From Nitrospinae bacterium bin107 (GTDB taxonomy: Bacteria; UBA8248): 64,000 bases of DNA. The position numbers and the translations under genes are program-made. Shown here one piece after another: positions 1 to 10,744 of this stretch (position 1 is its first letter; each line of letters opens with the position of its first letter). The notes under the pieces were generated by a model. That model worked only from the letters and a program-made list of their open reading frames with translations, was not told the origin of the DNA and ran no database searches. The DNA is taken from the NCBI GenBank assembly GCA_002238965.1, contig MPNJ01000003.1, forward strand, positions 124,001 through 188,000. The letters run 5' to 3'.

Positions 1-542
1 TTCAAGACCTCGCAAAGAACACCCGCTGGCAGCAGGCCGGCCAGACGGGCCAAATCCACCGTGCCTTCCGTGTGGCCCGCTCGCCTGAGCACGCCTCCGG
101 GCTGCGCCCGCAGCGGAAAAACGTGGCCGGGCGTCACCAGGTCCGACGGCCTGGCGTCTTCCTGTATAGCGGTTTGTATCGTGTGGGCCCTATCGAAAGC
201 GCTGATCCCTGTCGTAACGCCTTCGCGCGCTTCTATGGAAACCGTAAAAGCCGTGCCGAAAGCGGAGCCGTTATCGCCGCTGGGCACCATCATGGGAAGA
301 CCCAGAGATTCCACTTTCTCGGGCGTGAGCGCGAGACAAACCAAACCGCGCGCGTGTTTCGTCATGAAGTTGATTGCCTCGGGCGTCACCCTCTCGGCTG
401 CAAGGATGAAATCGCCCTCATTCTCGCGATCCTCGTCATCCACGAGAATGACGATGCGCCCCTCACGAATATCGCCAATCGCCTCTTCAATCGTGGAGAA
501 AGGGCTCTCTCCAGAATCCTTTCCCTCCATCGGCTCAGGCAT
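1..542 (-). CDS. ribB: 3,4-dihydroxy-2-butanone 4-phosphate synthase (RibB or N-terminal half of RibBA), cut by the left edge
   Basis: This enzyme converts ribulose 5-phosphate to the four-carbon precursor of riboflavin. The visible 180 residues begin [15 protein letters not shown] and carry the family motifs [25 protein letters not shown] and the region ending [17 protein letters not shown], where acidic and histidine residues bind metal and substrate. The ATG at 542 overlaps the end of ribE by 8 bases, so the two genes are probably translationally coupled. The gene leaves the window before its end, so whether a GTP cyclohydrolase II domain follows (RibBA) cannot be seen. It is the most downstream visible gene of the ribD-ribE-ribB group. 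Confidence 0.93.
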   Translation of the reverse strand, partial: MPEPMEGKDSGESPFSTIEEAIGDIREGRIVILVDDEDRENEGDFILAAERVTPEAINFMTKHARGLVCLALTPEKVESLGLPMMVPSGDNGSAFGTAFTVSIEAREGVTTGISAFDRAHTIQTAIQEDARPSDLVTPGHVFPLRAQPGGVLRRAGHTEGTVDLARLAGLLPAGVLCEVL

Positions 543-1185
543 AGCCTTGCTCCCTTAGTTTCTCCATCGTGACGCCACCTTGAGACCTCGATTCCGCGTG
601 GGGAGTGAGCAACTTTTCCACGTATTTTCCGATCAAATCCGCCTCCAAGTTTACGACAGCGCCGTCTTTCTTCTCCGTAAGAGTCGTCTGTTCGCTCGTA
701 TGCGGGATGATGGAAACCGAAAAAGTTTCGTCGTCGCACGCCGCTACCGTCAAGCTGATTCCATCGACCGCAATAGAACCTTTATAAACGACATAGCGCA
801 TCACCTCCACCGGCGCCTCGAATGTGAGCCAAATCGAGTCACCTTCAGATTTTCTGCCCAAGATCCTGCCCACGCCATCCACATGGCCGCTCACGAGGTG
901 CCCACCCAAGCGTTCTCCCAGCGCCATGGCGCGCTCAAGATTGCAGCGGTCGCCGACGGCCAGTTCCCCTAAATTCGTGCGCCTGAGCGTCTCGACGGAT
1001 AAATCGGCCTCGAATTTTCTTTCGTCAAAATCAACCACCGTGATACAAACGCCATTGAGGGCGATGGAATCTCCAAGCTGCACGCCATCCAATACACCCG
1101 GCGCCTCGATAGCGATTCGCGCGCCTTTGGCATCTTTATTCAGTGTACGAATTGAACCCACTGTTTCTATAATTCCGCTGAACAC
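535..1185 (-). CDS. ribE: Riboflavin synthase alpha subunit
   Basis: The enzyme dismutates two molecules of 6,7-dimethyl-8-ribityllumazine into riboflavin and the pyrimidine precursor. The protein has two tandem lumazine-binding repeats, seen as [18 protein letters not shown] in the first half and [18 protein letters not shown] in the second. I place the start at a GTG (1185) because the family begins with M/V-F-x-G-I-I-E and a GAGGA motif lies just upstream. A longer reading from a TTG at 1200 would add five residues. The start overlaps or abuts the end of ribD and the gene ends inside the start of ribB, so the three are an operon. Confidence 0.94.
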   Translation of the reverse strand: MFSGIIETVGSIRTLNKDAKGARIAIEAPGVLDGVQLGDSIALNGVCITVVDFDERKFEADLSVETLRRTNLGELAVGDRCNLERAMALGERLGGHLVSGHVDGVGRILGRKSEGDSIWLTFEAPVEVMRYVVYKGSIAVDGISLTVAACDDETFSVSIIPHTSEQTTLTEKKDGAVVNLEADLIGKYVEKLLTPHAESRSQGGVTMEKLREQGYA

Positions 1186-1189
1186 CTTT

Positions 1190-2335
1190 TCAATCCTCAA
1201 TATCTTGCCAGATCGGTTTATTGAAATATCCTTGAATCAACAAATCATCGCCAACAACTTCATGTGTTACATTAAATAGCCTCGGTAAAGATTGCAATTC
1301 CTTTTCATCAAGGCCTGTGACCGCGCCCGGCGCTTCGTGATCTCCCACCACCAAGGGAGCCAGAAAATAAAGGAGGCGATCCGCCAAGCCTTCCCTGATG
1401 AAGGAACCGTGAACCCGCCCCCCGCCTTCCACGAGAATATGACGAATGCCGCGACTTCCCAATTCCTCCACCAAAGGAGCCAGCGAAACCCGGCCACAGG
1501 GGTTCGCTTTTACGCGGATGATTTCCGCGCCCGTTTCGCGTAATGCCTCTTCCTTGTCATGTGGAGCTACTGCCGTGGTCGCAATGAGAGTGGAACTCCC
1601 CTGCCGAGGCGCCAGAACCCTAGCTTGAGCGGGCGTCCTGAGCCTTGAATCCAGGACAACCCTCATCAACGGCTTGTCCTCAACTCCATCGGGCCGGGCC
1701 GTGAGCAAGGGATCGTCTTCCAGCACCGTCTCCACACCCGCCAGGATAGCGTCTACTCTATTCCTCAAATGATGACCCGCGTTTCGCGCCGCCTCGCCCG
1801 TTATCCACCTGCTCTGCCCGCTTCGGGTAGCAATTTTTCCGTCCAGACTTGCAGCGATCTTTAATGAAATAAAGGGCCGACCACATCGCCACCAGTGAAA
1901 ATATGTTTCATTCTGGCGCACCGCCTCAGCGGCCATTGTTCCGACTTCCACCCGGACGCCTTGCGCACGCAAGTGTTCGAATCCTTTGCCGGAAACTTGC
2001 GGATTCGGGTCCGAGACGGCGGCGACGACGTGAGAAACACCCGCAGCCGCCACGAAAGGCGCACAAGGGGGGGTTCTGCCCTGGTGAGAACACGGTTCCA
2101 GTGTGACAATCAAGACGCCGCCTCGCGAACACTCACCCGCTTCCTGAAGAGCCAGGACCTCCGCGTGCGGCTCCCCCGCCTTTTTATGCCAGCCCCGGCC
2201 CACTATCTCTCCGCGAGCATCGAGAACAACAGCACCGACGAGCGGGTTGGGGCTCGTCCGCCCCTCCGCGTGCGCCGCGAGAGAGAGGGCTTCGGCCATC
2301 AATTCGTTTTTTCGCTCTTCGGAAAGTCGCACCAT
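1190..2335 (-). CDS. ribD: Bifunctional diaminohydroxyphosphoribosylaminopyrimidine deaminase / 5-amino-6-(5-phosphoribosylamino)uracil reductase
   Basis: RibD catalyses two consecutive steps of riboflavin synthesis, deamination and then NADPH-dependent reduction of the side chain. The N-terminal deaminase carries the zinc signature GEPHAEVLAL followed by PCSHQGRTPPC. The C-terminal reductase begins near GRPFISLKIAASLDGKIA and includes RWITGEAA and the VEGGGRVHGSF motif. The ATG at 2335 (MVRLSEERKNELM) fits the family; upstream in-frame starts would run into ppdK. Length is about 381 residues, normal for RibD. It starts 16 bases after the ppdK stop and overlaps or nearly touches ribE. Confidence 0.95.
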   Translation of the reverse strand: MVRLSEERKNELMAEALSLAAHAEGRTSPNPLVGAVVLDARGEIVGRGWHKKAGEPHAEVLALQEAGECSRGGVLIVTLEPCSHQGRTPPCAPFVAAAGVSHVVAAVSDPNPQVSGKGFEHLRAQGVRVEVGTMAAEAVRQNETYFHWWRCGRPFISLKIAASLDGKIATRSGQSRWITGEAARNAGHHLRNRVDAILAGVETVLEDDPLLTARPDGVEDKPLMRVVLDSRLRTPAQARVLAPRQGSSTLIATTAVAPHDKEEALRETGAEIIRVKANPCGRVSLAPLVEELGSRGIRHILVEGGGRVHGSFIREGLADRLLYFLAPLVVGDHEAPGAVTGLDEKELQSLPRLFNVTHEVVGDDLLIQGYFNKPIWQDIED

Positions 2336-2351
2336 CAACGAGAAATCCCGC

Positions 2352-5000
2352 TCAATGGATTTCGACCGTCTGGTATGAACCGTGCGTGATAGCGGCCTGG
2401 GCGGCGGCGAGCCTCGCAATCGGCGCCCGATAAGGCGCGCAGGAGACGTAATCCATTTTCACCATGTGACAAAATTCAACCGACGTCGGCTCCCCGCCAT
2501 GCTCCCCGCAAATGCCCACTTCGAGGTTCTCCCGTCTCGCACGGCCGCGTTCGATGCCGATTTGAACCATCTCGCCCACACCCTCGCGATCGACGGCCAC
2601 GAAGGGATCCCTGGGAATCAATTCCTTTTCGATGTATTTGGGCAGGAACCAGCCTGCGTCGTCGCGGCTCAAACCATAGGTCAACTGCGTGAGATCGTTC
2701 GTGCCGAAGCTGAAGAACTCCGCGCTGTCGGCAATCTCTCCCGCCAGGAGGCAAGCCCTGGGTATTTCGATCATCGTGCCTGTGAGATACCGGGGAGTGA
2801 CGCCTTTCTCCTCGATCACCTTCCCGGCGATGTCGTGCACGATGTCGCGGTTGAACTCCCATTCCCCTATGCCCGAGGTAAGAGGAATCATGATTTCAGG
2901 CAATACGTCCATGCCCCGCGATTTCATCTCGCAGGCCGCCTCGATGATGGCGCGCACCTGCATTTCGGCGATTTCCGGATAGGTCACAACAAGGCGACAG
3001 CCACGGTGGCCGAGCATCGGGTTCTGCTCTTCGGTCGCTTCGGTGGCGTTGCGAACCGCATCGAGGCCCACGCCCAACAACCTGGCCACGTGATTCATGT
3101 CTTCTTCCGTTTTGGGTAAAAATTCATGAAGCGGCGGATCCAGCAGCCTGATAGTGACCGGTCTTTCTTTCATCACTTCGAAGATGCCGATGAAATCCTC
3201 ACGCTGCATGGGAAGGAGATGATCGAGCGCTTCCCGTCTCCCCTCCTCCGTTGCAGCCAGAATCATCGCGCGCACGTAGTCGATGCGCTCCCCTTCGAAG
3301 AACATGTGCTCCGTGCGGCACAGGCCGATACCCTCGCAGCCGAACTTGATGGCCGCCTCGCTATCCGTCACTGTATCGGCGTTGGCGCGTACGCCCAGCG
3401 TCCTGATCTCGTCCGCCCATTCCATCAATGTGGCGAAATCCCCCGAAAATTCGGGTTGTTTGAGTTTCGCCTCGCCCAGAATCACCTCACCGGAAGTCCC
3501 GTTGAGTGAAATAAAATCGCCCTCCGATACCGTTTCGCCGTTTACGTGAATCACCTTCTCGTCCGCCCTCACGTTCAAGGCGCTGCAGCCCGTGACGCAA
3601 CACTTCCCCATCTGTCTCGCGACGACGGCCGCGTGTGAGGTGAGCCCGCCCCTCGCGGTGAGGATTCCCTGCGAAACGTTCATCCCGTTAATATCTTCGG
3701 GGCTCGTTTCCTGACGCACCAGGATTACGGGGTCCCCCGCTTCGGCCCGCTCGACCGCATCCGCCGCGGTGAAGACCACCCTGCCCACCGCGGCGCCCGG
3801 CGACGCGGCCAGACCCGTGGCCACTACTTCCAAGTCTCCCTCCGCGTCGATCATCGGATGCAGCAGTTGATCCAGGCTGTCGGGTTCCACCTTTTGCAGG
3901 GCGGCCCGCCTGTCAATGACGCCTTCCCTCACCAACTGTATGGCGATTTGCACGGCCGCCGCCGCCGTGCGCTTGCCGTTTCTCGTCTGAAGCATGAACA
4001 GGCGTCTGTTCTGAATGGTGAATTCCATGTCCTGCATGTCTTTGTAATGGGCTTCGAGCTTTTCTGTAATGCTTTCAAATTCGGCGTAACACTCGGGCAT
4101 TTTCTTTTTGAGGCTTTCGATAGGCTCGGGCGTTCTGATGCCCGCCACCACGTCTTCGCCCTGGGCGTTGAAGAGAATCTCCCCGTAGAGGGCATCTTCG
4201 CCGGTCGCGGGGTTTCGCGAGAAAGCGACACCGGTGCCGCAATCCTCACCCATGTTGCCGTAGACCATGCATTGCACGTTCACGGCAGTGCCCCAGTCAT
4301 GGGGAATGTTGTACAGCCTGCGGTAGGTGAAAGCGCGGTCGTTGTTCCAGGAATTGAACACCGCCTCGATGGCCAGCCGGAGTTGCTCATAAGGGTCCTG
4401 GGGGAAACTCGAACCCGTTTTCTCTTTCACGAGAGCGGCGTATTCATCCACCAGTTCGACAAGGTCGTCCGCCGTGAGATCCAGGTCGGACGCGGCGCCC
4501 TTGCGTTGTTTCATGGACTCGATCTTCGATTCGAAATCGTGGTGCTCCATTTCGAGAACCACGTTGCCGAACATGTTGATGAACCTGCGATAGCTGTCGT
4601 ATGCGAATCGGCGGTTGCCCGATTTTTTCTCCAGGGCGGCGACAGTCTTGTCGTTCATGCCAAGATTCAGGACGGTATCCATCATGCCCGGCATCGAATC
4701 GCGCGCGCCCGAGCGCACACTCACCAAAAGCGGATTTTCATCGCCGCCGAATTGCGCTCCCATCGCGTCTTCCAGACGCGCCATCTGTTCCTTCACATTC
4801 TCCCAGAGGCCCTCGGGAGACTTATTCTGTTCCAGATAATCGACGCAAACCTGCGTGGTGATGGTGAAGCCCGGGGGCACCGGTATGTCCAGACTCGCCA
4901 TCTCCGCCAGATTCGCGCCCTTGCCACCCAGCAGGTTGCGCATGTCGGCGCTGCCGTCAGTCCGTCCGGCGCCAAAGGAATAAATCATCTTCTCCGTCAT
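2352..5000 (-). CDS. ppdK: Pyruvate, phosphate dikinase
   Basis: The enzyme interconverts pyruvate, ATP and Pi with PEP, AMP and PPi. The order of domains is an N-terminal ATP-grasp part (LLGGKGANLAEM, PPGFTITTQVC), a central phosphohistidine domain with the catalytic motif GGLTSHAAVVARQMGK, and a C-terminal PEP/pyruvate barrel (FGTNDLTQLTYG, VGICGEHGG). Length is about 882 residues, typical of bacterial PpdK. I chose the ATG at 5000 because GGGAGG lies nine bases upstream; the ATG at 5009 sits directly on that motif. It lies between glyS and ribD on the same strand, with short gaps on both sides. Confidence 0.97.
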   Translation of the reverse strand: MTEKMIYSFGAGRTDGSADMRNLLGGKGANLAEMASLDIPVPPGFTITTQVCVDYLEQNKSPEGLWENVKEQMARLEDAMGAQFGGDENPLLVSVRSGARDSMPGMMDTVLNLGMNDKTVAALEKKSGNRRFAYDSYRRFINMFGNVVLEMEHHDFESKIESMKQRKGAASDLDLTADDLVELVDEYAALVKEKTGSSFPQDPYEQLRLAIEAVFNSWNNDRAFTYRRLYNIPHDWGTAVNVQCMVYGNMGEDCGTGVAFSRNPATGEDALYGEILFNAQGEDVVAGIRTPEPIESLKKKMPECYAEFESITEKLEAHYKDMQDMEFTIQNRRLFMLQTRNGKRTAAAAVQIAIQLVREGVIDRRAALQKVEPDSLDQLLHPMIDAEGDLEVVATGLAASPGAAVGRVVFTAADAVERAEAGDPVILVRQETSPEDINGMNVSQGILTARGGLTSHAAVVARQMGKCCVTGCSALNVRADEKVIHVNGETVSEGDFISLNGTSGEVILGEAKLKQPEFSGDFATLMEWADEIRTLGVRANADTVTDSEAAIKFGCEGIGLCRTEHMFFEGERIDYVRAMILAATEEGRREALDHLLPMQREDFIGIFEVMKERPVTIRLLDPPLHEFLPKTEEDMNHVARLLGVGLDAVRNATEATEEQNPMLGHRGCRLVVTYPEIAEMQVRAIIEAACEMKSRGMDVLPEIMIPLTSGIGEWEFNRDIVHDIAGKVIEEKGVTPRYLTGTMIEIPRACLLAGEIADSAEFFSFGTNDLTQLTYGLSRDDAGWFLPKYIEKELIPRDPFVAVDREGVGEMVQIGIERGRARRENLEVGICGEHGGEPTSVEFCHMVKMDYVSCAPYRAPIARLAAAQAAITHGSYQTVEIH

Positions 5001-5062
5001 CACCTGCATCCTCCCGCGCTTCCCGCGCGTCTGAACAAAGCGATGGGCGGCTGAAAAAGCTA

Positions 5063-7264
5063 CTATCGTTTCGTCGCCCTTAGTTGAATTTTCGTGAAAT
5101 CCGCGTTCGCCGAAAACAGCGCGCCCACGCCGGCCATCAGCGCAAGGCGATTTTTTCGCAAGGCGGCGTCCTCGGCCATCACCATCACTTCGTCGAAAAA
5201 ATCATCCACCACCGGGCGGATTTCCGCAATGGAAGTGTTCGCCGATACATAGGCCTCCTCCAGGGAGGCGGCGTCTCCCGCCCGGACGTTAGCCAATCCA
5301 TTTTTCACTGCCTCCGAAACCACGCACAGGGATGCGCTCAACCTCTTTTCGGCTTCATCTACCAGCAGTTGTGGGTCCGGCTTAGCCGCCAAATCATTTT
5401 CCCCGCCCTCGTTCGCCTGACGGATGATGTTGCTCACCCGCTTGAATGTCGTCGTGAGCGGCTCGAAAGTTTCTTCGCTCGACGCCAATCGCTCCAGCGC
5501 GCGGAGACGCGCCCGCGCATCTATCACATCGCGCCAGCCTGAGTCGCCTCCCGCCGAGAGCACCGCCTCCACCAGGTCGCCCCGCGCGCCGCCACGCGAG
5601 AGATAGGCGGACACCCGGTTGCGCAGAAAACCCAGAATTCTTTTTGACGCCTCGGCGCCGCCGCCTTTGAACTTATCTTCAAGAGGTTCACTCGCGACCC
5701 CCACCCATTCGGGCAAGGATATCCTGAAACCCTGATCCTCCAGAATAAGTAGTATCGCATTCGCCGCGCGTCTGAGTGCATAAGGGTCCTCCGAGCCGCT
5801 GGGCAGGTAACCGAGACCCACCATACCGACGATGGTATCCATGCGGTCGGCGAGCCCCACGATGGCCCCCGCACGGCCTTCCGGCAGGTCGTCCCCCTCG
5901 CCCCTGGGGAGATAATGCTCATAAATGGCGCGGGACACCGCTTCGTCCCTGTTCTCGCGCTCGGCATAGCGCCTGCCCATGACGCCCTGAAGTTCAGGGA
6001 ACTCATAGACCATACCGCTGGTCAAATCCGCCTTGCACAAAGATGCCGCCTCGTCCACGGTTTTCACCAACGCGGCGTCAGCCGGCGCGAGCTTCTCGCA
6101 CAGCCACGCGCTCAGGCGCCTGAAGCGCTCCACCTTGTCCCAACTCGTGCCCAGCTTCGGGTGATAGACTACGCCCTTCAACCCTTCCGCCATATCGACG
6201 AGCGGCGTTTCGAGGTCCTGGCGCCAATAAAAATCCGCGTCTTCCAATCTGGCGCGCACGACGCGCTCGTAGCCTTTTTGCACGACACTCATATCCTTCG
6301 CACGTGTGTTGCTCACGCCGATAAAGGATGGAATGAGCCGTTCTCCTCCCTTTTCCTTGAGCGCAAAGCACCTCTGGTGCACCTCCAGGGTGGAGATGAT
6401 TACCTCGCCCGGCAGATCCAAGAACTTCTCATCAAACCCGCATGCCACAGGAAACGGCCACTCCACCAGATGCGCCACCTTCTCGATCAAGCGTTCCACT
6501 GCATCTGCATCCGCTGCGGGTTCGCCGCCTTGGGAATCGGCTACATCAAGAACGCTTGTGCGCACCATGGGAATGCGCCCACCCCTGTTTCCGTCATCGA
6601 CGATAGGTTCTACGCCATTTTCATTCAATACTTGAATATATTCTTGAAAACTATTGATATTTAATATTTTATTACTATGAAATCTATGGCCGTACGTGAC
6701 CGAACCAAAGGGAGGAATCGATCCATCCTCACCAGATACGGGGCCTTCGACGCATTCCTCGCCATAAAGGGCCAAAACCCATTGCACGGGCCGCACAAAG
6801 GAAAATTTGCCCGCTCCCCAACGCATGGATTTAGGAGACGGCAACTCCTGGATCAGCTTCGTCAGCAAAGGCCCCAAAACGGCTTCGGTCTTCTCGCCGG
6901 CATCTTCTCTGAAATACATCAGGCGCGCACCCTTGGGCGTATCCACCTTCTTGAGTTCAGATACTTCGGCCCCGTTCGTCCTTGCGAAGCCGAGAGCCGC
7001 CTTTGTCGGATTCCCGTCCTCATCAAATGCGTTTTTGACAGGGGGCCCCAGGATTTCCTCTTGAAGCGGCTTCTGGCGCTCGGCCAAATCGGCCACATGC
7101 AAGACGAGACGCCTGGGCGTCCCGAACGTCTCCAGACCCTCATTATCCAGGCGCTTTTCGCCAAACGCCGTGTCCGCCCGGTCTTTCAGCGCGGCGATCA
7201 TCCCCTGTAGATAGGTAGAGGGGATCTCTTCGGTTCCGATTTCAAAAAGCAGTTCTTTGCCCAA
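5063..7264 (-). CDS. glyS: Glycyl-tRNA synthetase beta subunit
   Basis: This is the tRNA-binding subunit of the alpha2-beta2 bacterial glycyl-tRNA synthetase. It begins with the family hallmark LLFEIGTEEIPS and contains YGHRFHS, LEVHQRCFALK and the HD-like region ADRMDTIVGMVGLGYLPSGSEDP, with an anticodon-binding C terminus. Length is 733 residues, slightly longer than usual. The start is a TTG (7264) preceded by AGGGAG at seven bases. It follows glyQ after 12 bases. A stretch around 6605-6680, encoding HSNKILNINSFQEYIQVLNE, is strikingly AT-rich compared with the rest of the gene. Confidence 0.96.
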   Translation of the reverse strand: MGKELLFEIGTEEIPSTYLQGMIAALKDRADTAFGEKRLDNEGLETFGTPRRLVLHVADLAERQKPLQEEILGPPVKNAFDEDGNPTKAALGFARTNGAEVSELKKVDTPKGARLMYFREDAGEKTEAVLGPLLTKLIQELPSPKSMRWGAGKFSFVRPVQWVLALYGEECVEGPVSGEDGSIPPFGSVTYGHRFHSNKILNINSFQEYIQVLNENGVEPIVDDGNRGGRIPMVRTSVLDVADSQGGEPAADADAVERLIEKVAHLVEWPFPVACGFDEKFLDLPGEVIISTLEVHQRCFALKEKGGERLIPSFIGVSNTRAKDMSVVQKGYERVVRARLEDADFYWRQDLETPLVDMAEGLKGVVYHPKLGTSWDKVERFRRLSAWLCEKLAPADAALVKTVDEAASLCKADLTSGMVYEFPELQGVMGRRYAERENRDEAVSRAIYEHYLPRGEGDDLPEGRAGAIVGLADRMDTIVGMVGLGYLPSGSEDPYALRRAANAILLILEDQGFRISLPEWVGVASEPLEDKFKGGGAEASKRILGFLRNRVSAYLSRGGARGDLVEAVLSAGGDSGWRDVIDARARLRALERLASSEETFEPLTTTFKRVSNIIRQANEGGENDLAAKPDPQLLVDEAEKRLSASLCVVSEAVKNGLANVRAGDAASLEEAYVSANTSIAEIRPVVDDFFDEVMVMAEDAALRKNRLALMAGVGALFSANADFTKIQLRATKR

Positions 7265-7276
7265 GCCGAAACTCCC

Positions 7277-8250
<974 letters not shown>

Positions 8251-8254
<4 letters not shown>

Positions 8255-9459
8255 CCAACAAACTCCTTATGCAGCACGCGCACCGAATTCTCGGAGTCCG
8301 CCTGGCGAACCACGACGGATATGGAAATCTCGGAAGTCGAGATCATCATGATGTTGATGCGGCTTCTCGCCAAAGCGGAGAAAACGCGCGCCGCCACGCC
8401 GGCCTGGCTCTTCATACCCACGCCCACGACGGAGACTTTGGAGATATCGTCATCGCGGGAGATGGTGGCGCCGCCGAAGGTTTCATTCGATTCCACCATG
8501 ATTTGTTCCGCTTGCCCGGCCATGTCGCTGTTCACCGTGATGGAAATATCGGTCAAACCGTTCTCGCTGACATTCTGAACGATCATATCCACCATGATGG
8601 ATTTCTCGGCCAACTGGCCAAACAAAGAGGCGGCGATTCCGGGCCTGTCGGGCACGGCGCTGATCGTGAGCTTCGACTGTTTCGAGTCGCAACTCACGCC
8701 GCGAACGGCGGGAGACTCGATGCCCGTCGACTCTGGAATGATCAATGTTCCCTCTCCTTCATCAAACGCGGAGCGGACGACGAGTGGAAGGTCATGCTTC
8801 GCCGCCAGATCCACAGAGCGCGCCTGCAGCACTTTCGTGCCCAGGGACGCGAGTTCCATCATCTCCTCGAAAGATATCTGCTCCATCCGCTTCGCGTCGG
8901 GGACAAGGCGCGGGTCGGCCGTGTACACCCCGTCCACATCGGTATAAATCTCACAGCGATCCGCTTCAAGCGCCGCAGCCAAAGCTACGGCAGTGAGGTC
9001 GGAACCTCCACGCCCCAGCGTCATCTCCTCATCGAACTCATCGACTCCCTGGAAGCCGGCAGCTACGACCACCTTTCCTTCTTCGAGTTCCTTGAGAATC
9101 CTCGCTGGGCGGATGGACCGCACGCGGGCGCGGGTATGGGCGCCCTCCGTCAGTATGCCCGCCTGCCCGCCCGTCAGGGAAATGGCGGGAATTCCGGCCG
9201 CGTCGAGGGCGATGGCCAAAAGCGAACTCGCGATGCGCTCCCCGGAGGTGAGCAGTAAATCCATTTCCCGCCCTACCGGTTCGGGCGAGAGATCGTGTGC
9301 GAATCGAATGAGCTTATCGGTTTCGCCCGCCATCGCGCTCACCACGACGATGATGCGACCCCAGGAACTTCTCGCCGCCGACACCCGCTTTACCACGCTG
9401 CGGATCTTATCCAGATTCGCGACCGAGGTGCCACCGAATTTTTTTACGACAAGACTCAT
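8251..9459 (-). CDS. lysC: Aspartate kinase
   Basis: The enzyme phosphorylates aspartate, the first step to lysine, threonine and methionine. The N terminus [12 protein letters not shown] and the motif [19 protein letters not shown] are those of the amino acid kinase fold. The C-terminal part holds two ACT domains (around [20 protein letters not shown] and [20 protein letters not shown]) that normally mediate feedback inhibition. Length is 402 residues, as for lysine/threonine-regulated single-domain kinases. It is downstream of hom and the apgM-like gene, so a threonine/lysine pathway operon is likely. Confidence 0.96.
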
Positions 9460-9468
9460 TTTATCCCA

Positions 9469-10719
9469 TCATCCACTGAACAATCGTTTTTTCACCGTAT
9501 CGAGTGAATAAACGCGCGCCGACCGCCCAAGTTCTTCGGAAAATCCTGCATTCGAATTTTTTTGCATCCCCGAATCGCCACGAATCATCTCCCAAAGGGA
9601 AGCCAATCCGCCCGGACGCTTCGGCGGCGCGAGAGTCCCGCCAGCGAAATCCGCCATGGCGAACGGCACGGGGTCGGCAATCCATTCCTGGGATTCCACG
9701 CTGAATCCATGATCCCCCGCCACGAGAATACGGCAGGGCTCGCTCATGCCCTCCAACAAGGGCGCCATCAACCCGGCGTCGAATTTTTCGATGGCTTCGA
9801 TTTTCTCCTCCGGTTCGCGCCAGGGGGATATGTCGTCCGCATCCTCGATCAAGCAGACGAAATCATGTCGCGTAAGCGCCTCTCTCACCGTGGCGGATAC
9901 CTCCTCCCCCGGCTCATATACATCCGCGCCCCCTAGTTTGGCAAAGCCTCTGGCAAGTTGTGAGTCGGTTATCAGCGCAGAATCCCTGCCTCCCGTTTTT
10001 TCCGACATCCGCACCGCCTCTTCGGCGAGGCCGCCGCCCCAAAGCCAAACGGAGTTCGCCGCGAACATGCGGGTTTGCGCCTTTTCCTGCAAACCCGCGT
10101 GGGTGGATAGCACCATCTGGGAATCGTTGACAAAATGAACGAAACGCCGCGCCGCTTCCGCCTCCGGCATATGCTCCCCGATGGACCTTCCGGTGATTGC
10201 ATGCGGAGGCGCAAAGCCGTGAAAAGATTCCGGCGAGAGGCGCGCGCCTTCACGCTGATAAAAGAGAAGCGCCTCGCTTCCGCCCAGAGATTCGAACCGG
10301 AAAGATTCGCCCTCATCCGGCGGCATATGCTGCTCCAGATAGGCGATGAGTTCGCGGTTCTCCTCGTCCGTGACACCGAAGCCCGTCGGGTCGAGCATGA
10401 CGACGCTTGTGGCTCCGGGTTTCAGGCACACGAAGTTGAGGCGGAAGACCGCCTCTCCCGCTCCGGGGAGAAGGTCGGCGGCGGCGGCCAGCATCAAGCC
10501 GGAAGACAGAGAAGCGGAATAACCGAAAAACTGATTCAGAAATCCTTCCAGGGAGGGATACACGTCATCAGAGCCGGGAGCCCATACCCCGGAAAACCCC
10601 GCATCCGCCAGGCGATCCAGCGCGGGCGTACGCGCCCTTTGCAATGGCGTTTCACCACCAAAGTCCGCTACGGGCCTGTCTGCAAGGCCGCGCATGAGAA
10701 CCATCAGGATTTTCCGCAT
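9469..10719 (-). CDS. apgM / proposed homoserine kinase family protein with a degenerate active site
   Basis: The family is the archaeal-type cofactor-independent phosphoglycerate mutase group (alkaline phosphatase fold), whose members next to homoserine dehydrogenase have been proposed as homoserine kinases. Family landmarks remain: GLADRPVADFGGETPLQRA, FAPPHAITG (170-178), NSVWLWGGG and EEKIEAIEKFDAG. By eye the metal and nucleophile residues are mostly replaced: the Asp of DGMADRP is Arg10, the GSD nucleophile motif reads SLE (56-58), PPHDI reads PPHAI, the DxxxHD motif reads DISPW, and DHSTP reads DHGFS. Only D336-H337 and D349-P350 look intact. The ATG at 10719 (MRKILMVLMRG) matches the family start. 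It sits between hom and lysC. It is either a pseudoenzyme or a diverged activity. Confidence 0.8.
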   Translation of the reverse strand: MRKILMVLMRGLADRPVADFGGETPLQRARTPALDRLADAGFSGVWAPGSDDVYPSLEGFLNQFFGYSASLSSGLMLAAAADLLPGAGEAVFRLNFVCLKPGATSVVMLDPTGFGVTDEENRELIAYLEQHMPPDEGESFRFESLGGSEALLFYQREGARLSPESFHGFAPPHAITGRSIGEHMPEAEAARRFVHFVNDSQMVLSTHAGLQEKAQTRMFAANSVWLWGGGLAEEAVRMSEKTGGRDSALITDSQLARGFAKLGGADVYEPGEEVSATVREALTRHDFVCLIEDADDISPWREPEEKIEAIEKFDAGLMAPLLEGMSEPCRILVAGDHGFSVESQEWIADPVPFAMADFAGGTLAPPKRPGGLASLWEMIRGDSGMQKNSNAGFSEELGRSARVYSLDTVKKRLFSG

Positions 10720-10744
10720 CAGGGATGAACTCTTGTCTGCTCGC

